The notes under the pieces were generated by a model. The model ran no database searches. It had not been told where the DNA came from and saw only the letters and a program-made list of their open reading frames with translations. A stretch of DNA of 10,723 nt, from assembly GCA_964461325.1 (NCBI GenBank), contig CAYWTW010000025.1:1-10723 (forward strand), in the 5' to 3' direction. Of this stretch, positions 6,089 through 10,723 are shown in pieces (position 1 is the first letter of the stretch; each line of letters opens with the position of its first letter). This stretch comes from CAYUVV01 sp964461325. Its GTDB lineage: Bacteria; Patescibacteriota; Minisyncoccia; Phycocordibacterales; JACOZG01. A program made the translations under genes and the position numbers.

Positions 6089-6561
6089 CGCGCCTCGTCC
6101 CAGGCCGCGGCGTCATTAACCAGCGGGTCGCCGGCGGGAGATAAAATCAATTTGGCGCAAGCCGTGGCCACCTTAAACTCTTGAGCCAAGCCACGGCCAA
6201 CGGGCGTCGTGGCGCGATCGGCGTAATGAACGCGAAAACCGACCAAATCCCCCGGCTCGCCAATTAAATTATTAAAAGCCGGATAAAGGAACCGCTCGGC
6301 CTCCGTTCGGCAGAGAGGCGACCAATCGGCGTAAAAAAATAAAAAAACTGGCCGATTAGTGGCACGAACGACCTGGTAGTCACCTTCGTCAAAATCAAGC
6401 AACGGCTGGGCCTCGCCGCCAGCTAATACTCGACCACGCCAGTTCGACTCAACTGATAAAGCCGCGAAGGGCGTGACCTCTTCCGCTTGCCGGAGAGAAA
6501 TCAACCATACCACGGCCAAAGCCGTGGTTATTCCCGCTAGCCACCAGAAACGCGGACGCAC
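6049..6561 (-). CDS. Membrane-anchored thioredoxin-fold protein, degenerate active site
   Basis: A 170-residue protein with a short basic start and one membrane helix (about 5-23), so the rest probably lies outside the cytoplasm. The thioredoxin-like part begins near residue 65, with PVFLFFYADWSPLC (71-84) in the place of the FxxxWCxxC active site: the first cysteine is Ser81 and only Cys84 remains. The loop that normally holds the cis-proline (gTPt) reads VATACAKL (131-138), with no proline but another cysteine (135). It may be a binding or scaffolding member rather than a disulfide oxidoreductase. The start is a GTG at 6561, at the expected start of transcription from an extended -10 (6568-6576). 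It is convergent with trxB. Its GC-rich composition resembles the core genes, not the copper operon next to it. Confidence 0.7.
   Translation of the reverse strand: MRPRFWWLAGITTALAVVWLISLRQAEEVTPFAALSVESNWRGRVLAGGEAQPLLDFDEGDYQVVRATNRPVFLFFYADWSPLCRTEAERFLYPAFNNLIGEPGDLVGFRVHYADRATTPVGRGLAQEFKVATACAKLILSPAGDPLVNDAAAWDEARYAFELAAASRLK
6055..6096. repeat. Inverted repeat at the trxB convergent junction
   Basis: GAGGCGCG (6055-6062) pairs perfectly with 6089-6096 across a 26-base loop that contains the trxB stop (6086-6088). It lies where the two convergent genes overlap and could slow polymerases from both sides, but there is no T-run on either strand. Confidence 0.35.
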
Positions 6562-6567
6562 CTTAGT

Positions 6568-6576
6568 ATTATAACA
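6568..6576 (-). promoter_or_regulatory. Extended -10 promoter of the thioredoxin-like gene
   Basis: On the minus strand TGT-TATAAT (6576-6568) is a perfect -10 with the extended TGn element, so the lack of a recognisable -35 matters less. The expected start, seven bases on, is 6561, which is the G of the GTG start codon, so the mRNA would be leaderless. It lies between the cupredoxin-like gene stop and this gene. I see nothing else in 6577-6633. Confidence 0.5.
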
Positions 6577-6633
6577 AATTTGGCAAAACTCAGGCGCGGA
6601 TCAAACTTCTGAATTTTTTGGCCAACTCGATAA

Positions 6634-7029
6634 TTAGTTAAAATTGACTGAAAAGCTATACATTCCCATACTGCAAAGTCCTTGAAGTGTTCCGGATTGT
6701 GGGGTCCCCAGATCAATAATTTCTTCTCCAGTTTGAGGCAAGATTTTTTGATAGTCAATTGACCTGATAACTAAAGCCGCCGAACAGTCATACGTGCCGT
6801 TTGTTTTTACAATCAACCTTGTCGGAATGTTGGCCTTGGCGATAGACATTTTGGGCGAATACCCGCCGCGGGCATTTATAGTAACATACTGGACGCCATC
6901 TCGTATTTCAACATTTTGCGCGGGCGGTATACCAATCGGGTCGGAATTATTGTTCGATTGCCCAAAGAACACAATGCCAAGACCGATGACCAGAGCGCTG
7001 GTGATGATAATCGAGGTCGTTTTATCCAT
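6634..7029 (-). CDS. Membrane-anchored cupredoxin-like protein
   Basis: A 131-residue protein with an N-terminal membrane helix (about 6-22) followed by a small beta domain outside the cytoplasm. The segment GGYSPKMSIAKANIPTRLIV (55-74) matches the 'GGYSP...' strands of the cupredoxin-1 family. The end, LCSMGMYSF (118-126), resembles the C-x-M-x-M copper loop often written CGMGMYRG in these proteins. Cys82, Cys119, Met121 and Met123 are likely metal ligands. It is the last gene of the copper operon, seven bases after the HMA/DsbD-like gene, and probably binds copper exported by CopA. A TATAAT six bases before its ATG could also start a leaderless transcript. No close functional precedent is claimed. 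Confidence 0.75.
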   Translation of the reverse strand: MDKTTSIIITSALVIGLGIVFFGQSNNNSDPIGIPPAQNVEIRDGVQYVTINARGGYSPKMSIAKANIPTRLIVKTNGTYDCSAALVIRSIDYQKILPQTGEEIIDLGTPQSGTLQGLCSMGMYSFSVNFN

Positions 7030-7035
7030 AAATTG

Positions 7036-7041
7036 ATTATA
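7036..7041 (-). promoter_or_regulatory. Possible internal -10 box for the cupredoxin-like gene
   Basis: TATAAT on the minus strand (7041-7036) overlaps the stop codon of the upstream gene. The expected start seven bases on is the A of the cupredoxin-like ATG (7029). There is no -35 and no extended -10, so it may be a chance match in AT-rich sequence. Confidence 0.25.
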
Positions 7042-8044
7042 TGTTAAATAGGGGGTTAATAATTCCGAGCCCGGCGAGGAGGGCGAGGAGAGCGAACAAG
7101 CCTAAACCAATTACGACCACTCCAGCGGATTTGAAAAACAGCGGAGCATACTTTCCACGAGCAAAGGAGGCCGACCCGAACGAGAGGAATACGAGCACAG
7201 GCAGCGTCCCGAGAGCGAACGCGAGCATAATCAGAAGCCCGGAAATAAACGATCCGCTTCCTAAGGCCGAGACCTGCATCGATTGAGTAAATCCGCACGG
7301 CAAAAAGAAAGTCGCGAAACCCAAGATAAGCGGTGTTAGAGTTTTGTGCTCTATCCTTCTGAAGAAATTGAAAATTCCTGGAGGTAAGGCGATCTTATTT
7401 ATGGCAAATACCCCGACCAAATTCAAGCCAAGGAACAACATCACGCTGGACGCCAGCAGGCCTAAGATCGAGGTAAGAGTGAAGTTAATGCCGATAACGC
7501 TACCAAGCGCGCCGAGAACTCCTCCTAAGACTGCAAAACTAAGCAGCCGACCGGCGTGAAAAAGCAGGAACGTTTTGGTGTCGCTGACACTGTCTTGCGA
7601 CATCTTGGCTGAAAGGGACAAAACCAAGCCGCCAACGATGGCAAGACAGCTCGAAACCGAAGCGATCAGCCCAATAATAAAACTTGTTACCGGAGTCGCC
7701 TGGCCGCCAATTCCCAGATTCAAAATTCCTGATTTTTGTAAAAGAAAAAATACAACTAGAAACGCGAGCCCAATTGGTATGGCTTTCCAGATGACATCAT
7801 TGTTTTGTCTTTCTTTGGCAGATTTTTCTAACGATAACTTATACCCATGTGATTTTATTTTTTCTGTCAGAATTTGAACCAACATTTCAGGGTTTTGGTC
7901 ACTGTTGGTTTCAACCTCAACCGTTTCTTGTTTTAAGTTAACCTGAACATTTTTTACAAACTCCTGCTCGCTCAAACTATCTTCAATAAAAATTTTACAT
8001 GAGGCACAGTGGGTGCCGGAAACGTGGAACGTGTAGGTTTTCAC
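7037..8044 (-). CDS. HMA domain fused to a DsbD/TauE-SafE-like membrane protein
   Basis: A 335-residue fusion. Residues 1-72 are a heavy-metal-associated domain with Cu(I)-binding GTHCASC (Cys13, Cys16). From about residue 87 to the end there are about seven membrane helices of the DsbD_2 / sulfite exporter TauE/SafE type. Cys133 (VSSCLAIVGG) and LPCG (Cys250) sit where CcdA/DsbD-like proteins carry their membrane cysteines. Proteins of this layout are often annotated 'sulfite exporter TauE/SafE', but in a copper operon a role in copper transfer or in passing reducing power across the membrane is more likely. The start is GTG (8044), two bases after the copA stop, with no clear Shine-Dalgarno sequence. 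No separate CopZ chaperone gene is present here, so its HMA domain may fill that role. Confidence 0.8.
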   Translation of the reverse strand: MKTYTFHVSGTHCASCKIFIEDSLSEQEFVKNVQVNLKQETVEVETNSDQNPEMLVQILTEKIKSHGYKLSLEKSAKERQNNDVIWKAIPIGLAFLVVFFLLQKSGILNLGIGGQATPVTSFIIGLIASVSSCLAIVGGLVLSLSAKMSQDSVSDTKTFLLFHAGRLLSFAVLGGVLGALGSVIGINFTLTSILGLLASSVMLFLGLNLVGVFAINKIALPPGIFNFFRRIEHKTLTPLILGFATFFLPCGFTQSMQVSALGSGSFISGLLIMLAFALGTLPVLVFLSFGSASFARGKYAPLFFKSAGVVVIGLGLFALLALLAGLGIINPLFNI

Positions 8045-8046
8045 GG

Positions 8047-10371
8047 TTATAATTTTTTACTTTTAATTCGTAAGGAATTCGACACCACCGACACCGACGA
8101 CATCGCCATAGCAAACCCGGCAAAGATGGGGTTCAAGAGCCAGCCGAAGACTGGATACAAAGCCCCGGCCGCGAGCGGTATGCCGACAACATTGTAGATG
8201 AACGCCCAAAACAGATTCTGCTTGATACCTCGCATGGTCATTTTTGAGAGCTTGATTGCTTTGACGAGCTTTGAGATATCTCCGCCCAGCAGAGTGATGC
8301 CAGCTGATTCAATGGCCACATCCGTTCCGGTCCCCATCGCGATACCCACGTCCGCCTGAGCCAACGCGGGAGCGTCATTTACGCCGTCGCCGGCCATAGC
8401 CACGACTCGACCTTGCGACTGAAGCTCTTTTATCTTTTGGAGCTTATTCTGTGGTAGCACATGGGCAATAACGTTATCGATGCCAACAAGTAATCCGATG
8501 TATTTAGCGGCTTTTTCGTCGTCGCCGGTGAGCATAACCACCTTGATACCTAAAGCGTGCAGATTTTTCACCGCCGCGGCTGACTCCGTTTTTATCTCAT
8601 CAGCAACCATGACAAAACCGAGAACCTTTTCTTGCGTGGCGACAATCACCGGCGTTTTGCCCTGTGATGTAAACTCATTTAGCTTCGCCACGTCAAAAGA
8701 AATTTTGAGATCACTTATAAGTTTTGCGTTGCCGACAAAGTAGTTAGTGTTTTTGACCATTCCTTTGAGTCCCTTACCTTGTATTCCCTCAAAGTTTGAA
8801 ACGTCAAACGTGGGTATATTCTTTTCCTTTGCGTACCGTACAATCGCCTGGGCGATCGGGTGTTCTGATTTCTTCTCCAGCGAAACTAATATTGACAACA
8901 GCTCGTCGTCTTTTAGATTGGAGAGATTTTGGATATCCACAAGGGTCGGTTTCCCGATGGTAATCGTTCCGGTCTTATCAATCACGACCGTATTTACTTT
9001 GTGCAGCTTTTCAAGCGTCGCGGCGTCTTTAATCAAGATGCCTTCTTTGGCCCCCTTACCCACGCCAACGATGATCGCCGTCGGTGTGGCCAGACCAAGA
9101 GCGCACGGACAAGCAATGACGAGAATTCCGACGAAAGAAACAAGACCAAAGGATAGGGCTTGAGAAAAACCTAGATACGACGACCCAACAATGAGCCACG
9201 CGCCGAGAGTGAGAAAAGCAATCACGAGGACAATGGGGACAAAAATCGAGGAAACTTTATCAGCCAGTGCCTGTATGGGCGCCCTACTTCCTTGGGCCTC
9301 CTCAACCATCTTGATGATCTGGGCGAGCAGAGTTTCCGACCCGACCTTCGTTGCCTTAAATGCAAATGAACCACTGGTGTTGATTGTCCCAGACACCACA
9401 TCGTCTCCATTTTTTTTCTGCACCGGCATCGGCTCTCCGGTGACCATTGATTCATCAACGAAAGAACGGCCATCCGTTATCGTGCCGTCCACGGGAATCT
9501 TGGCACCCGGCTTTACAATAATCAGATCGCCACGCCTTACATTATTTATCGATATTTCTATTTCTTGACCATCACGGATTACTAAAGCGGTTTTAGCTTG
9601 AAGATTGAGAAGTTTTTCTATGGCATCGCCTGTCTTTATTTTTGATCGAGCCTCCAAGTATTTGCCAAGCGCAATAAAGGTAATGACCACGATCGTTACG
9701 TCGTAGTATTGATAGTCTACGTTTATGAATAGTCGTAGCACCTCCTCAAAAGCGGTAACGGCAAAACTATATAAAAATGCGGCGACCGTACCGATCCCGA
9801 TGAGGGTATCCATGTTTGCCTTGCCATATCGGAGAAATCTATAAAAACCAAACAGATACGGCTTACCAACCACAAAAAGCATGTAGGTTGCCATTAAAGG
9901 CAAGAGATGATGGAAAAATTCCTTCATCACAGAACCCATTTCTGGCACTAATCCATACTCCGCAAGAATATCCCAACCCATGACCAAGGCCGCAAAAACA
10001 GCGAGAGGAATAGCCGAAATCACCTTAATCCGCATATCGGCCACTTCAGCTAACTTTTCTTTTTTTGCCTGTCCGCCGAAATCTTGACGAAGGCGGGGTT
10101 GATTCAACCCTAAGTGTGCCGCGTGTTCGCTTTCGGACATACCCATCTCCTCGGCGGTGGAGGGAAGCTCCAACGAATAGCCGAGTGGTTCAACGTGTTT
10201 GGAAAGATCTCGAGGGTTCGTCTCCGACGGGTCGAAAGAAATTTTGGCTTTCTCCGTGCCGTAATTAACTTCCACTGACTGCACCCCGGCAACCTTCTTA
10301 AGTGTTTTTTCGATGACCGATGAGCAGGAAGCACAGTGCATTCCTTTTACCCGGTAGGTTTGGGCAGGCAT
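8047..10371 (-). CDS. copA: Cu(I)-exporting P1B-type ATPase
   Basis: A 774-residue heavy-metal P-type ATPase that pumps Cu(I) out of the cytoplasm using ATP. There is one N-terminal HMA domain with GMHCASC (Cys13, Cys16). A linker (71-110) leads to eight membrane helices. The actuator motif TGE is at 311-313, the metal-site CPC at 421-423, the phosphorylated Asp465 in DKTGT, the ATP-binding HP at 504-505 and GDGVNDAP at 661-668. Tyr726/Asn727 in helix 7 and MAMSS (755-759) in helix 8 are the signatures of the Cu(I) subgroup. An inserted PRLRQDFGGQA (92-102) in the linker comes from GC-rich palindromic DNA unlike the surrounding gene. It starts one base after the csoR stop and is the second gene of the CsoR-controlled operon. 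Confidence 0.96.
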   Translation of the reverse strand: MPAQTYRVKGMHCASCSSVIEKTLKKVAGVQSVEVNYGTEKAKISFDPSETNPRDLSKHVEPLGYSLELPSTAEEMGMSESEHAAHLGLNQPRLRQDFGGQAKKEKLAEVADMRIKVISAIPLAVFAALVMGWDILAEYGLVPEMGSVMKEFFHHLLPLMATYMLFVVGKPYLFGFYRFLRYGKANMDTLIGIGTVAAFLYSFAVTAFEEVLRLFINVDYQYYDVTIVVITFIALGKYLEARSKIKTGDAIEKLLNLQAKTALVIRDGQEIEISINNVRRGDLIIVKPGAKIPVDGTITDGRSFVDESMVTGEPMPVQKKNGDDVVSGTINTSGSFAFKATKVGSETLLAQIIKMVEEAQGSRAPIQALADKVSSIFVPIVLVIAFLTLGAWLIVGSSYLGFSQALSFGLVSFVGILVIACPCALGLATPTAIIVGVGKGAKEGILIKDAATLEKLHKVNTVVIDKTGTITIGKPTLVDIQNLSNLKDDELLSILVSLEKKSEHPIAQAIVRYAKEKNIPTFDVSNFEGIQGKGLKGMVKNTNYFVGNAKLISDLKISFDVAKLNEFTSQGKTPVIVATQEKVLGFVMVADEIKTESAAAVKNLHALGIKVVMLTGDDEKAAKYIGLLVGIDNVIAHVLPQNKLQKIKELQSQGRVVAMAGDGVNDAPALAQADVGIAMGTGTDVAIESAGITLLGGDISKLVKAIKLSKMTMRGIKQNLFWAFIYNVVGIPLAAGALYPVFGWLLNPIFAGFAMAMSSVSVVSNSLRIKSKKL
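10066..10110. repeat. Palindromic insertion within the copA linker
   Basis: GC-rich sequence in an AT-richer gene, made of two adjacent inverted repeats: CCGCC (10073-10077) with GGCGG (10092-10096), and the perfect 7+7 bp palindrome GGGTTGA-T-TCAACCC (10096-10110). In the copA frame 10098-10066 reads PRLRQDFGGQA, between the HMA domain and the first membrane helix. It is probably a small dispersed repeat tolerated in frame. Confidence 0.5.
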
Positions 10372-10372
10372 A

Positions 10373-10648
10373 TTATTTTCTTTTTAATTTATAGACCCTG
10401 ATAATTTCTTCTTTTGCTTTCTTGGTTTGGCCAGACTGTATTTGATGAATAACGCAGTGCCCAAGATGGTTTTCCAAAAGCAGGTCCTCGACGTTAGACA
10501 AACCCTGTTTTACCGCTGACGTTTGAGTAATGACATCAATGCAGTAGGTATCATTTTCTACCATCTTTTGGAGCCCGCGAACCTGGCCCTCCAAAAGTTT
10601 GAGCCGACGCAAGACTTTGGCCTTATTATTTTCGTCTGTGTGTTTCAT
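10373..10648 (-). CDS. csoR: Copper-sensing repressor CsoR
   Basis: An all-helical 91-residue repressor that releases DNA when it binds Cu(I). From the ATG at 10648, the copper ligands fall at Cys36, His61 and Cys65, and the second-shell residues at Tyr35 and Glu81, exactly the numbering of the Mycobacterium tuberculosis protein. This favours a copper sensor over the nickel/cobalt (RcnR) or formaldehyde (FrmR) branches. A TTG nine bases upstream could add three residues, but the promoter -10 overlaps it, so the ATG is preferred. It is the first gene of the operon, followed by copA after one base. It is presumably autoregulated through the operator at 10658-10679. Confidence 0.94.
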   Translation of the reverse strand: MKHTDENNKAKVLRRLKLLEGQVRGLQKMVENDTYCIDVITQTSAVKQGLSNVEDLLLENHLGHCVIHQIQSGQTKKAKEEIIRVYKLKRK

Positions 10649-10656
10649 ACAAACCA

Positions 10657-10685
10657 AGCATACCCCCCATGGGGTATGCCGTCAA
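10657..10685 (-). promoter_or_regulatory. Promoter of the csoR-copA operon
   Basis: On the minus strand TTGACG (10685-10680, five of six) and TATGCT (10662-10657, four of six) are separated by exactly 17 bp. The expected start is about 10650, two bases before the csoR ATG, so the transcript is nearly leaderless. The spacer is almost entirely the CsoR operator, so a bound repressor would directly exclude RNA polymerase. Confidence 0.7.
10658..10679. promoter_or_regulatory. CsoR operator
   Basis: A perfect 9+9 bp inverted repeat, GCATACCCC and GGGGTATGC around CCAT. The TACCCC...GGGGTA core is the form known for CsoR-family operators. It occupies the -35/-10 spacer and most of the -10 box of the csoR promoter. 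Confidence 0.8.
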
Positions 10686-10696
10686 GAACCAAGTTG

Positions 10697-10723
10697 TGGG
10701 CGGTATAGGACTTGAACCTATGG
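10697..10723 (-). tRNA. 3' end of a tRNA gene (identity not visible)
   Basis: Read on the minus strand the last bases give a T-arm: stem ATAGG (10721-10717), loop TTCAAGT and the complementary CCTAT. Then follow the acceptor 3' strand ACCGCCC and discriminator A (10697). The next bases are CAA, so CCA is not encoded. The acceptor stem would begin GGGCGGT; this is compatible with tRNA-Val among others, but the anticodon lies beyond the window. Confidence 0.85.

Noticed and set aside
10649..10657. TTG start for csoR three codons upstream of the ATG
   Set aside because: The TTG overlaps the promoter -10 and lies before the expected transcription start; the ATG gives the family's exact ligand numbering.
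10650..10660. 11-base match with 10-20 (CAAACCAAGCA) as a possible flanking direct repeat
   Set aside because: Matches of this length are expected by chance many times in a 10.7 kb window, and neither copy sits at a plausible element boundary.
1..10723. CRISPR arrays, transposases, integrases, rRNA genes
   Set aside because: No regularly spaced repeats, no such coding sequences and no rRNA segments were seen.

Overview
The window looks like a chromosomal segment of a bacterium of the Patescibacteria/CPR type, most likely a Parcubacteria-like lineage. The evidence is very compact packing with overlapping genes, few Shine-Dalgarno sites, a tRNA without an encoded CCA, divergent FtsA/FtsZ nucleotide-binding motifs, and a short inserted peptide in CopA that I associate from memory with this group. 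TGA ends lepB normally, so the standard bacterial code fits. The lineage is an inference, since no rRNA or marker-gene comparison was possible.

Left part (1-6088, mostly + strand, GC-rich): a divergent intergenic region with back-to-back promoters separates the first codons of a leftward gene (1-55) from a tightly packed core run: lepB (signal peptidase I), hisS, rpsU (bS21), ybeY, ftsA, ftsZ and a thioredoxin-reductase-like flavoprotein. Adjacent genes overlap by 14-80 nt or lie 12-39 nt apart, apart from a good sigma70-like promoter in the end of hisS that should drive rpsU and the genes after it. The run joins protein export, translation, RNA processing and cell division. Five near-perfect long hairpins lie inside coding sequence between ybeY and trxB. 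One follows rpsU and ends in a T-run like an attenuator. Another, in ftsA, looks like an intrinsic terminator for the opposite strand.

Middle (6049-6561, - strand): a membrane-anchored thioredoxin-fold protein with a degenerate active site runs convergently into trxB and overlaps it by 40 nt.

Right part (6634-10648, - strand, visibly more AT-rich): a copper-homeostasis operon, csoR - copA - an HMA/DsbD-like membrane fusion - a membrane-anchored cupredoxin-like protein. It begins 49 nt from the 3' end of a tRNA gene that runs off the right edge. CsoR carries the full Cu(I) ligand set. A 9+9 bp inverted repeat sits in the -35/-10 spacer of the csoR promoter, so autoregulated, copper-inducible expression is well supported. 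CopA would pump Cu(I) out of the cytoplasm; the fusion and the cupredoxin-like protein would handle it at or outside the membrane.

Recurring themes are promoter -10 boxes placed so that transcripts start at or within a few bases of the start codon (leaderless or nearly so), altered catalytic motifs in conserved proteins (FtsA, FtsZ, TrxB, thioredoxin-like), and a short palindromic insertion read in frame inside copA.
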